The translations under genes and the position numbers were made by a program. From NCBI RefSeq assembly GCF_030813355.1, contig NZ_JAUSUD010000003.1, forward strand, positions 62,001 to 126,000: 64,000 nt of DNA, given 5' to 3'. Position 1 is the stretch's first letter, and each line of letters starts with the position of its first letter. Under the pieces are notes generated by a model. The model saw only the letters and a program-made list of their open reading frames with translations. It ran no database searches and had not been told where the DNA came from. This document shows positions 18,572 through 26,997 of the stretch, one piece after another. Source of the DNA: Metabacillus malikii. GTDB taxonomy: Bacteria; Bacillota; Bacilli; Bacillales; Bacillaceae.

Positions 18572-19906
18572 CTTATTCTCTTTTGGTAGCTTTACATAAA
18601 AGGCAGCCCCGTCATTCTCGTTTTCAGCAGATACACTTGCATTGTGTAAATTGGCAATTCTTTTTACGATGTTTAAGCCAATACCAAATTCTCCTTTATG
18701 GCCCTTTTCGAAAGGTTCAAAAAGCTTATCTTTTATCGTTTCATCAATCATTGGGCCATCATTCCAAAAACGTAAAACGATTTGGTTATCAGTATTTTTA
18801 ATCGATATCGAAATAACAGTTACCGCATACCGTAGTGAGTTTTCTAAAAGATTTTCAACTAGCTTTTCCCACTGTTCACTTTCACCAAGAACGGTGGCTT
18901 CCTCTAGTGTAATATCCCATTCGAGTTCAGGTTTTGCCCATTTTATACGATCAACTTCTTCATAAACTAGCTGGTCGAGTCGGAAAGGTGTTTTTGCTGG
19001 TGTTTTTGTTGATAAGAAATCTAATTTTGTTAAATAGAGGAGATCCTTAATTTTCTTTTCAAGCTTTTCAGATTCCTCCTCAATAACATCCATCGTACTT
19101 GTTAAATCTCCTTTTGGGTAAATCCCATCATTGACAGATTGTGCATACCCTCGAATCACCATAACAGGTGTCTTTAAGTCGTGAGATATATTTTGCAATA
19201 ATGTTTGCTGTGCTTCGTCTTTACGGATTAAATGCTGGCGCATGTTTTCAATTGTATGTCCTAGACGCCCAATTTCATCATTGCGGTCGACCTCAACAGG
19301 TTCATACCATTGCTGCTCTGAGAATTTTTGTACATGTCGTTCCAGCTTGACGAGTGGTTTCGATAAATACTTAGAAAGCCATATTGACGGAATCCAACTT
19401 AGTATAAATACAAAAAACATCACAAGCATTAGTTGTTTAAAAAGTGTGTATACAAGTGCGTTTCGATACGAATCCCACGAATAGGAAAGTAAATAGCTTT
19501 CCTCACCGTCATAGATAATTTTCCGAATGACATAAAAGAGTGTTTGGTCTTTTAAATTCACTTCATATCTAGCAACAGAACGTGATTGATTTGCTGCGAG
19601 TTCTTGAGTTCGTTTAATAAACTGAATGGGTAATTCACCATCATAAATAAATGACCGCTGCATTGGGATTACCATATGTGAAACAGACCTATCTTTCTGG
19701 ATTTCGACTAATAAATCGTCCTGGTCTATGTTCGAGCCGCGGTAATCCGTGACAATCAGCTGTTCATTTTCAATCGTTTTGTATATTTCCTTCGTAAAGA
19801 AGCTTCGTAATGTTGTCGGAAATAGGATAAGTAATAATAACGAAATCGCAACAAGGATTCCTGAAAAGACAATCCAGATTTGGAAAGCTAGTGATTTATT
19901 TTTCAT
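18569..19906 (-). CDS. cssS: Secretion-stress sensor histidine kinase CssS
   Basis: Membrane sensor kinase of 445 aa that detects misfolded secreted protein and phosphorylates CssR. Order: TM1 (about 9-30, FQIWIVFSGILVAISLLLLI), extracellular sensor domain of about 130 aa, TM2 (LMLVMFFVFILSWIPSIWLS), HAMP, the H-box NISHDLKTPVMVIRGY and the ATPase domain ending with FGIGLNIVKRI. The N terminus and HAMP region closely resemble B. subtilis CssS as I recall it. It overlaps cssR by 4 nt and faces htrB, the same arrangement as in B. subtilis. Confidence 0.9.
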   Translation of the reverse strand: MKNKSLAFQIWIVFSGILVAISLLLLILFPTTLRSFFTKEIYKTIENEQLIVTDYRGSNIDQDDLLVEIQKDRSVSHMVIPMQRSFIYDGELPIQFIKRTQELAANQSRSVARYEVNLKDQTLFYVIRKIIYDGEESYLLSYSWDSYRNALVYTLFKQLMLVMFFVFILSWIPSIWLSKYLSKPLVKLERHVQKFSEQQWYEPVEVDRNDEIGRLGHTIENMRQHLIRKDEAQQTLLQNISHDLKTPVMVIRGYAQSVNDGIYPKGDLTSTMDVIEEESEKLEKKIKDLLYLTKLDFLSTKTPAKTPFRLDQLVYEEVDRIKWAKPELEWDITLEEATVLGESEQWEKLVENLLENSLRYAVTVISISIKNTDNQIVLRFWNDGPMIDETIKDKLFEPFEKGHKGEFGIGLNIVKRIANLHNASVSAENENDGAAFYVKLPKENK

Positions 19907-20568
19907 CCCTTTAACATCCTATAGCCATATCCATATATCGTTTCTACTTTTAAATCAGGCATCTTTTTACGAAGTCGTCTGACTAAATCATCGACTACCC
20001 GGTCAGTACCAAAATAATCAGTACCCCATAAATTGACTAAAATTTGATCTCTTGAAAATGCTTGCCCTTGATTATGCAAAAACAATTGTAATAAATCAAA
20101 TTCTTTTGAGGTAAGGTTTATTTCTTTTCCATCCTTTGAAACGATACGAACTTGTTCGTTAATTTGATAAGGTGGCAAGATGACTACGTCAGAGGATTCA
20201 TCTGAATACGTTCTCGACAATAATTTCTGGACTCTAATGACAAGCTCCCTCGGTAGAAACGGCTTAGAAATATAATCATCACTACCTAATTCCAGTCCGA
20301 GCACACGATCAATATCGGCATCGCGTGCAGAGATAAAAATAACAGGTACATTCGGTGTGGCAGCTTTAATTTCCCGAATAAGTTGGTAACCATCAATATC
20401 AGGTAACATAATATCTAAAATCCATAAATTCGGGGGATTATTGATAAGGTTTCTTGCCTCCATCCCTGTCGTGCAGGATGTGACGAGCCAACCTTCATTT
20501 TTTAAATACATCGTTAATAGTTCATTTAGATTGTTTTCGTCTTCTACTAAGTAGATGGTATAAGTCAT
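19903..20568 (-). CDS. cssR: Secretion-stress response regulator CssR
   Basis: OmpR-type response regulator of 221 aa. Receiver domain: acidic pocket EDENN, phospho-acceptor Asp in LWILDIMLPDIDG, and the conserved Lys in DYISKPF; C-terminal winged helix with DQILVNLWGTDYFGTDRVVDDLVRRLRK region. It is the first gene of the cssRS operon and, in the known system, activates htrA/htrB and its own operon. The divergent neighbour is htrB, which supports the assignment. Confidence 0.9.
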   Translation of the reverse strand: MTYTIYLVEDENNLNELLTMYLKNEGWLVTSCTTGMEARNLINNPPNLWILDIMLPDIDGYQLIREIKAATPNVPVIFISARDADIDRVLGLELGSDDYISKPFLPRELVIRVQKLLSRTYSDESSDVVILPPYQINEQVRIVSKDGKEINLTSKEFDLLQLFLHNQGQAFSRDQILVNLWGTDYFGTDRVVDDLVRRLRKKMPDLKVETIYGYGYRMLKG

Positions 20569-20644
20569 GCTTTCACATCCTCTCAGTTGCTATTATACAT
20601 CCAACAAGTTGATTTTGTAGCTAAAAAGCTAAGATGTTGTTGAA

Positions 20645-20681
20645 TTTCACAATTTCCCACAATTCTCTCATTTTTCTCCCA
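20645..20681. promoter_or_regulatory. Candidate CssR binding region
   Basis: Tandem pyrimidine-rich blocks TTTCACA, TTTCCCACA, TTCTCTCA and TTTTTCTCCCA follow each other at 8-10 bp steps in the cssR-htrB intergenic region. Tandem TTTTCACA-like sites are plausible for CssR, which controls this divergent pair, but I assign them from position and pattern only. Confidence 0.4.
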
Positions 20682-20805
20682 AACTCATTGCGTATAGTAA
20701 TACATGTAAAGGACGTTACTTATAAAAATAGCCTAACAATAGACATTTTATATATCTTATTACGGTAAACCCAATCTAAATTATTAAACGAAAGAAGGGT
20801 CATAA

Positions 20806-20901
20806 ATGAACATTAATATGAGAGCGGTATTATTTACAGGAGTTTCGTTACTTATTGCTTTAATCATAATCGGCGGATATGTAAGCACACAAGGAGCATA
20901 A
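20806..20901 (+). CDS. 31-aa single-pass membrane peptide upstream of htrB
   Basis: A short frame, MNINMRAVLFTGVSLLIALI onward, with one clear transmembrane segment and a small polar end. AGAAGGG lies 6-7 nt before the ATG, and the stop is 17 bp before htrB, so it looks like the first cistron of the htrB transcript. I do not recognise it. It could modulate HtrB or CssS in the membrane, or serve only as a leader. Confidence 0.55.
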   Translation: MNINMRAVLFTGVSLLIALIIIGGYVSTQGA

Positions 20902-20917
20902 CAACTAGGAGGAATAG

Positions 20918-22174
20918 ATGATGGGATATTATGATGAAACAGATTTAACGACTGAAAAAGTGAAACCGAAACGAAGTATAAAGCCATTTTTAAATTCACT
21001 TATAAGCGGGGCAATAGGTGGTGCCTTAGTTTTAGGTGTAACAACATATTCAACGTCACAATCTGAACAACCGAGTACAAACGCGAATGCTGCATCAGTA
21101 GAAACGTTTGAGCAAATCGACAATTCAAAATCTGCAGTTATTTCAACAGAGCAGCTATCGAATCAGGCGAACTCGATTGCCGATATTGTAGATAGTCTTT
21201 CACCAGCGATAGTGGGAATTACAAATATTCAAACACAAAACAGTAAAGATATCTTCGGAAATTTCTCACAAAGGTCTAATAGTGAAAGTGTTGAAAGTGG
21301 TACAGGTTCAGGAGTTATCTTCAAAAAAGAAGGTGATGCAGGTTACGTCATTACAAATAATCATGTCATAGAAGGTGCTGAATCAATCCAAGTCACATTG
21401 TTTAGTGGTGACAAGGTCGATGCGGAATTAGTAGGGACAGATGCATTAACAGATATAGCTGTTTTAAAAATAGATGCTAAGCATGTTTCTGTTGTAGCTG
21501 ATATTGGGGATTCGGATAATCTCCGGACAGGTGAAAATGTGATTGCAATCGGAAATCCATTAGGTGAGGAGTTTTCAAGAACTGTCACACAAGGAATTAT
21601 TAGTGGTGTTGACCGTACAATCGATGTAACCACTTCGGAAGGAGATTGGGCATTGACGGTTCTCCAAACAGATGCCGCAATTAATCCTGGTAATAGTGGT
21701 GGCCCTCTTATTAACATGAAGGGTGAAGTAATTGGAATTAATAGTTTAAAAATAAGTGAAAGTGGTGTGGAAGGTTTAGGATTTGCAATTCCAAGTAACG
21801 AAGTGATTCCTATTGTAGATGAACTGATGAAGGGTGGAAAAATCCAACGGCCATTCATTGGTGTAGGGCTAGTTGAAATGAGTGAAGTACCAGCCTACTA
21901 CTTACAGCAAAATATGAAGCTTCCTGAAGATGTAAAGGAAGGTGTAATTGTTGGTAGTGTTTCACAAAATTCACCAGCGATGGATGCAGGCCTACAACAA
22001 CAGGATGTCATTGTTGCAATGAATGGAGAGGAAATATCCAGTGCAACAAGCTTGCGAAAATACCTTTATACGAAAACTAAAATAGGTGAAGAAGTTCAAT
22101 TAACGATTTACCGTAATGGTGAAAAAATGACTGTGTCTTTAAAATTGACAAATCGAGATGCAACAAATGCGTAA
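20918..22174 (+). CDS. htrB: HtrA/DegP-type membrane serine protease HtrB
   Basis: Membrane-anchored quality-control protease of 418 aa. A cytoplasmic basic N terminus is followed by one TM helix (about 25-45), a low-complexity linker, the trypsin-like domain with catalytic His (ITNNHVIEG), Asp (TDIAVLKID) and Ser (NPGNSGGPLIN), and a C-terminal PDZ domain. It degrades misfolded proteins at the membrane-wall interface. Adjacent, divergent cssRS supports htrB rather than htrA or htrC. ATG at 20918 or 20921, both served by AGGAGGA. Confidence 0.92.
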   Translation: MMGYYDETDLTTEKVKPKRSIKPFLNSLISGAIGGALVLGVTTYSTSQSEQPSTNANAASVETFEQIDNSKSAVISTEQLSNQANSIADIVDSLSPAIVGITNIQTQNSKDIFGNFSQRSNSESVESGTGSGVIFKKEGDAGYVITNNHVIEGAESIQVTLFSGDKVDAELVGTDALTDIAVLKIDAKHVSVVADIGDSDNLRTGENVIAIGNPLGEEFSRTVTQGIISGVDRTIDVTTSEGDWALTVLQTDAAINPGNSGGPLINMKGEVIGINSLKISESGVEGLGFAIPSNEVIPIVDELMKGGKIQRPFIGVGLVEMSEVPAYYLQQNMKLPEDVKEGVIVGSVSQNSPAMDAGLQQQDVIVAMNGEEISSATSLRKYLYTKTKIGEEVQLTIYRNGEKMTVSLKLTNRDATNA

Positions 22175-22214
22175 ATCTTAAATAGGAACCCTTCGTTACT
22201 GTTTATATAGATAG

Positions 22215-22242
22215 AAAGCTGGTCAATCGGCCAGCTTTTTTG
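22215..22242 (+). terminator. Terminator after htrB
   Basis: AAAGCTGG - TCAATCGG - CCAGCTTTTTT. Confidence 0.85.
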
Positions 22243-22328
22243 CGTACTAAATGTTTACCATTAAAGGTGTAATGAACATGATAATTTAGCAATCGTTTGG
22301 GGATGATAAATGGCGAGAGGTGATAAGA

Positions 22329-22484
22329 ATGAAAAAGAATAAATATGACATCGATGTCGATAAAGTTGCACCTGGTATAGATGATGATGAAGAACTTAAT
22401 GAGAAAGCAACATCTTCAGAAGTAGCAGAGGGTGAATCAACAAAAGTAGTCACATTGTCAAATGACGAGGTAGACCCTTCCTAA
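22329..22484 (+). CDS. Small acidic protein, 51 aa
   Basis: A short frame starting MKKNKYDIDVDKVAPGIDDD with GAGAGGTG before the ATG. It is strongly acidic with no hydrophobic segment. It precedes a DUF4025-like gene by 25 bp and probably shares its transcript. Not recognised; the good ribosome site and position make it likely real. Confidence 0.55.
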   Translation: MKKNKYDIDVDKVAPGIDDDEELNEKATSSEVAEGESTKVVTLSNDEVDPS

Positions 22485-22509
22485 AATAATAATGAAAGGT
22501 ATGTTTCAA

Positions 22510-22707
22510 ATGACAAAATCAAAAGAAAATGAAAAATTAGCTGGTAAATTTTTTGAGGTGGAGGATTATGGACGTGATAATCAATTATCATCAGGTCTGG
22601 CAACGACACATGAACAGGCTTCAGATAATTATATGGAAGGAACTGTAGATGGCATGATGGAAGAAAATGTCCATTCTTCAGAAAAAATGCCGAAGAAACA
22701 TAAATAG
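22510..22707 (+). CDS. YozQ-like DUF4025 small protein
   Basis: A 65-aa hydrophilic protein with the pattern AGKFFEVEDYGRDNQLSSGL then ATTHEQASDNYMEGTVDG, which matches the DUF4025 (YozQ) family as I know it. Start at ATG 22510 is preferred because AAAGG lies about 10 nt upstream; the in-frame ATG at 22492 has no site. Function unknown, common in Bacillus. A terminator follows. Confidence 0.65.
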   Translation: MTKSKENEKLAGKFFEVEDYGRDNQLSSGLATTHEQASDNYMEGTVDGMMEENVHSSEKMPKKHK

Positions 22708-22727
22708 CATTACATAGTACCAAAAAA

Positions 22728-22765
22728 TAGGCTCAGACCCTCGGGCATAAGGGCTGAGCTTTTTA
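22728..22765. terminator. Terminator between the DUF4025-like gene and the nuclease-like gene
   Basis: GCTCAGACCCT and AAGGGCTGAGC form a stem followed by TTTTT, at a convergent junction; it can serve both genes. Confidence 0.75.
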
Positions 22766-24061
22766 TAACTGAGTCAAGCGATAAATCCATTCAGACCATT
22801 TTTTGACTGATTGTGCCCGACGTTTAATTGTTGATGTATCTGGATTTACATTGCCATTTTGCTCTTTAATAATTTGGATGCAACGCTCTGTACTTAAACG
22901 GCGATTATTTTGGAGCCATTCCAAAAATGCAACCTTAAACGGGGCGTGCTCCATTATCGACGTAACAAGAGCGAGGTACTTCTGCTTGAACGACATTGAC
23001 ATGAATGTTCTCCCTCTTTGAGTTAGGCGGAAGTATGTAATCCTCTCTTTCTTGACCTTTTCGACTAGTCCTAAATAGACACCAACATCTGCGTGATAAT
23101 AGGACTGCCTAATATTAAAATCATAATTTTCTGCTACATCATTAGCTGTCAAATTCTTCTCGTACAATAAGCCTAACAAATCAACAACACGTTCAAAAGT
23201 ATCTGCCTGTGGAAAGGGTATTTCGCGACTCTCTTGTACAATTTGTGTATTCCGCGTAATTGCAACAATCTCTTCAATTGATATTTTCTCATCACTGATA
23301 ACAAAATCCTTTTGTTCAACAAGTCGAATTGACCCTAGCGTATCAGCATTGTCAAACGTATAGATGAAGAAACTGAATATATCATTTGAATGCGTGAAAA
23401 AAACCGGCTGTATTCTTTTCGTTGTTCGATTACTCCAAACACGATAAGGGTAAAAAAGCTGTCGGATATTAAAGTCTTTCACCATCTCCTTTTTAGCCTC
23501 GACAATAACAAAATCTTCTTTCGATTCATATCCGCCATCGATTTCAATTTGCGCACTCTCTACATTGATTGGAAATGAACCACCTTTTACAAGATTTACA
23601 TCAAAGTGAAAGTTTTTTGAACCCATACGACCTGAAACTGTTTGAAGTAAGGGTACATCATTTTGCAAGCCTAATAATCGTTGAAACATACCGGAAACAT
23701 GAGCAGCATGAAGTGCCGAGCTCTCTGAATAAAGGTCGTCCTTTTTTATCGTATCAATAAAATCTGGAATACTAACGCGCGTCGGCGTGAGCTCATTGTT
23801 GTATTTTACTGTTTGAAAGATTTCAAAGCTGCCGATGATATACTCTGAACGGGAAATAGGGAGAATCGACAATTTATAATCTTTAAAAGGTTTTGCTAAA
23901 TGTATGCGATGGTCAAACTTACACATTAACCGAGGCTCACGTTCCATGCGGATATCACGAGCTGAAATTTTATAATAGCCGTCACGATTAATATGATGAA
24001 GTATATGATGACGGTCAAACAACGTCTCCCAAGCAATATCATTTTTTGTTTTTTGAGACAG
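22763..24061 (-). CDS. Orphan PD-(D/E)XK restriction-endonuclease-like protein
   Basis: A protein of about 432 aa with a candidate PD-(D/E)XK nuclease core: acidic EIDGG followed about 10 residues later by VIVEAKKE, then RQLFYPYRVW. Downstream are winged-helix-like segments (LTANDVAENYDFNIRQSYYH; ITYFRLTQRGRTF) and a basic C terminus. This fits a type II restriction or nucleic-acid-repair enzyme, but no methyltransferase is near. The best ribosome site (GGAGGTG) is 7 nt before a CTG at 24061; the next in-frame candidate, TTG at 24091, has none, so a rare CTG start is likely. Confidence 0.65.
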   Translation of the reverse strand: MSQKTKNDIAWETLFDRHHILHHINRDGYYKISARDIRMEREPRLMCKFDHRIHLAKPFKDYKLSILPISRSEYIIGSFEIFQTVKYNNELTPTRVSIPDFIDTIKKDDLYSESSALHAAHVSGMFQRLLGLQNDVPLLQTVSGRMGSKNFHFDVNLVKGGSFPINVESAQIEIDGGYESKEDFVIVEAKKEMVKDFNIRQLFYPYRVWSNRTTKRIQPVFFTHSNDIFSFFIYTFDNADTLGSIRLVEQKDFVISDEKISIEEIVAITRNTQIVQESREIPFPQADTFERVVDLLGLLYEKNLTANDVAENYDFNIRQSYYHADVGVYLGLVEKVKKERITYFRLTQRGRTFMSMSFKQKYLALVTSIMEHAPFKVAFLEWLQNNRRLSTERCIQIIKEQNGNVNPDTSTIKRRAQSVKKWSEWIYRLTQL

Positions 24062-24091
24062 GGGTCCACACCTCCGATATATCAATTTCAA

Positions 24092-24785
24092 TAGTAAACA
24101 TTAAAACTATTGTTGCACAAATACTCATTTTGATAAACATAATTGATACTGAATTGTAGATTAGTTAAGTGGTGGTAGCATTCCAGTTGAAAAAAATCAT
24201 GAACATAACATGAGAGATTTAGACCCCTCAAAGTAAACATAGGAATAATTGAATTGTAAAAAGTTTTCCTATGACTACTTATATTTAGAAAGCTAGCCTC
24301 GTAGACAACACACGATTCTCACCTTTCTTCGAACATTTTCAATATAGCAAACTTCAAGAATAGGATTTACATAAAATTAGCTTAAGCATAGATATTACTA
24401 ATTCAATATCGAACTAGTCCAAAATACCAAAATTGCCTGCAACGTAAAAAAGTGTAAAAAATCTTTTTAAGAAATAGGACTTCCTTCTTATCAAATATAA
24501 TGACAACATGTTATGACCAAAATCGGTGCCGTTCAGGCAGGGAATTGTAATAAAGACATTACCATTATTACGATTGTCAATTTGTTATCCATTTGTTATG
24601 AAGTTAGCAACTTCCTTTCTTTCTCAATTATTTGGTATATATGAACGAAGCGGACTTATCAAAATGAAGAAGAATAATGTTAATATTAGAACTATTGTCC
24701 TAGGATTTCTAGTTCTTGACATTGATCTTTTATGCTGTCACTTGGTATTCTATAGTGGATTGATAAAAATGAGAGGTATTGGACA
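24092..24785. other. AT-rich intergenic region before the DD-carboxypeptidase-like gene
   Basis: About 690 bp without a supported gene. An open frame at 24526-24789 lacks a ribosome site and a recognisable protein; its second half is hydrophobic and its stop overlaps the next ATG, so a small membrane leader from 24664 cannot be fully excluded. Confidence 0.45.
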
Positions 24786-25952
24786 ATGATAAATAAATCA
24801 GTAGCATTTCTAATGATTTTTACAATATGTTTAAGCTTATACCCAAATATAATTCGTGCAAATTCAAGTGACGATTTGCAATTAATCAGTCAGTCTGCAA
24901 TTCTAATTGATGAGAAATCAGGTCAGGTTATTTATGAAAAAAACAGTCAAGAGCCTTTAGCGCCGGCTAGTATCACAAAAATTGCTACAGCCATCTATGC
25001 TATTGAAAAGGGAAACTTAAATGACATTGTGACAGTAAGTGAAGAAGCGAGATATGTTGATGGGACGAGAGTTTATTTAGAACCTGGAGAACAGGTACCT
25101 TTGAAAAAGCTTGTACAAGGTCTGTTGATAAATTCCGGTAATGACGCCGGTGTTGCAATTGCTGAACATTTGAGTGGTACACTTGAGCAATTTGTAATAG
25201 ATTTTAATGACTATTTAAAACAAACAATTGGTGTTAAAAAGACTCATTTTTCAAATCCGCACGGGCTATTTCACCCTGAACATGTAACGACAGCAGCAGA
25301 TATGGCGAAAATTACTCAATATGCCATGAAAAATGATGTGTTTCGTGAGATTTTCAACACAAAGGAATTACCATGGAAAGGTGAGAGCTGGGATACAACG
25401 ATTATTAATCATCATTTAATGGTAAGAGATTCATCTTATGAGGGAATTACGGGTGGAAAGAATGGCTTTGTAAATGAGTCAGGTTTCACGTTAGTAACGA
25501 CTGCTGAGCAAGAAAATATTAGTTTAATTGCCGTTGTTTTGAATACGATGTATGATCATCAAACTTATGAGGATACGACAAAATTATTTGACTATGGCTT
25601 TCAGCAATTTGAAACAGAAATGATTGCAACGAAACAATTCGAAGATGAAAACAATAAGCAATATACGGTAAATGAGGATGTTATGTTTACGAAGAAAATT
25701 GGAGAAGTGACGAATCAAAAAGTTCTCCCATCTGGCAAGCTTGTCATTACCGGGGAAGATGGCAGAACAATTATGACAAAACCTCTGACATTGATTGAAA
25801 CTGAGGAAGCGAGTAAGAAGCTAAAGAGTGAACAAGTCACGGCAGAAAACCAAAAAGAAACAGAAGACCATTTGCGGTTTATCGTACCGATTTCATTAGT
25901 TATTGCCTTTTTATTGGCTGGTGTGTTTTTTACACAAACTAGAAGACTTTAA
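24786..25952 (+). CDS. D-alanyl-D-alanine carboxypeptidase-like protein (peptidase S11)
   Basis: Extracytoplasmic penicillin-binding enzyme of the S11 family (388 aa) that would trim D-Ala from peptidoglycan stem peptides. An N-terminal signal segment (SVAFLMIFTICLSLYP) is followed by the SxxK box (SITK, 62-65), the SxN box (SGN, 117-119) and a C-terminal TM helix (FIVPISLVIAFLLAGVFF) as anchor. The usual KTG box reads KNG (225-227), which occurs in some S11 members but may alter activity. GAGAGG precedes the ATG. Class certain, exact paralogue not. Confidence 0.87.
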   Translation: MINKSVAFLMIFTICLSLYPNIIRANSSDDLQLISQSAILIDEKSGQVIYEKNSQEPLAPASITKIATAIYAIEKGNLNDIVTVSEEARYVDGTRVYLEPGEQVPLKKLVQGLLINSGNDAGVAIAEHLSGTLEQFVIDFNDYLKQTIGVKKTHFSNPHGLFHPEHVTTAADMAKITQYAMKNDVFREIFNTKELPWKGESWDTTIINHHLMVRDSSYEGITGGKNGFVNESGFTLVTTAEQENISLIAVVLNTMYDHQTYEDTTKLFDYGFQQFETEMIATKQFEDENNKQYTVNEDVMFTKKIGEVTNQKVLPSGKLVITGEDGRTIMTKPLTLIETEEASKKLKSEQVTAENQKETEDHLRFIVPISLVIAFLLAGVFFTQTRRL

Positions 25953-25970
25953 TTTGATACTTTTTTTTGT

Positions 25971-26352
25971 TAGGCTGTTTTCGTAAACATTGTTGCTTTT
26001 AACTGAGTTGTCGTTTAGGGTTTGCCTCCGCTACAGTACTCGCTTTCCGCGGGGTGGGTGGTGAGCCTGTCTAGCTCCGGCGGCACGAACAAGCAAACTT
26101 CAGGTCACCTCCCTACGATAAGTCATCATCGATTCGCCATTCGGCTCATCGTGATTCCTTTATCTCAGTCGATGCCCCTCCAGTTTGTACGTCGATGGGC
26201 AAGCCGCCTACGCTTTTCGTATTCCTCAGCGTAAACGCCTGCTCACGTCTCACCTCTCCCACGCATCCCGCAGGAGTCTCGCACTTACGCTCCAACAAAC
26301 CCTTAATAAAAGGTTAGTGCAAAAATCCACAATCTTTTAGAAAAAATCCTTT
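25971..26352 (+). repeat. Dispersed MITE-like repeat, copy C (long form)
   Basis: About 382 bp beginning TTAGGCTGTTTTCGTAAACA and ending near CCACAATCTTTTAGAAAAAA, in the opposite orientation to copies B and D. It holds the long-form middle block with GATAAGTCATCATCGATTCG. The far end (AAAAATCC instead of AAAGAGCC) has drifted. Small open frames within it have no support. Confidence 0.88.
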
Positions 26353-26508
26353 TGTTAAATACACTCAAATTTGAATTGCCTAAACTGTAAATAACGTTCC
26401 TGATAAAGATTTTGCATATAGCCGCGCTATCGATTATAATTTAGGCAAAAGATAATGTTATTTATTGTCTGTGGATGTATAGTAAGCTTAAAGAAAGAAG
26501 TGTTCAAT

Positions 26509-26718
26509 ATGAATTTAGGCTTTGGCGAAATCATGCTTATTGTATTTGTAGCTCTATTGCTCTTTGGACCGAAAAAGCTTCCAGAACTAGGGAAAGCTGC
26601 AGGTAAAACATTGAGAGAATTTAAAATGGCTACAAAAGGTTTAATGGACGAAGAAGATCATGAAGTCAACAAATCAACAGTAAAAACTGAAATCAGTTCG
26701 GTAAAGACTAAGCCATAA
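26509..26718 (+). CDS. tatA: Twin-arginine translocase subunit TatA
   Basis: Pore-forming membrane subunit of the Tat export pathway, 69 aa. It shows the TatA pattern: short N-terminal TM helix (GEIMLIVFVALLLFGPKKLP, with the FGPKKLPELG hinge) and an amphipathic helix (AAGKTLREFKMATKG), then a charged tail. The start at 26509 removes an implausible 18-residue extension; the ribosome site (AGAAGTG) is weak. No tatC lies in the window. Confidence 0.9.
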   Translation: MNLGFGEIMLIVFVALLLFGPKKLPELGKAAGKTLREFKMATKGLMDEEDHEVNKSTVKTEISSVKTKP

Positions 26719-26736
26719 CGGTTTAGTCTTTTTTTC
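26703..26736 (+). terminator. Terminator overlapping the tatA stop
   Basis: AAAGACTAAGCC - ATAAC - GGTTTAGTCTTTTTTT; the left arm lies inside the last codons of tatA. Confidence 0.85.
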
Positions 26737-26997
26737 TTTTCTCGGAAGTAAGAGGGAATGAAACAGGTTTAAGTTTAATCAGTCAGGGAAATATGTATAA
26801 AAGCCAAAGAATGTATAAAGGATGGCGATATTTGAAAAAGTAATGCAATGAGTTAAATTTTGAATCAATGCTAAGTCATGAAAATTATCACATAGATTCG
26901 TTGTATTTTAAGATTACGGTATTTCTATCTTCAGCGCAGGAGGCAGAAATAGATATGATGTCAGAAAGTTTTTAGAAACAGAGATGAGGTGATTTAT

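Noticed and set aside
24526-24789. 87-aa frame before the DD-carboxypeptidase-like gene
   Set aside because: No ribosome site and no family; kept only as a remark because its end is hydrophobic and overlaps the next start.
26022-26234. 70-aa frame
   Set aside because: Lies inside MITE-like copy C.
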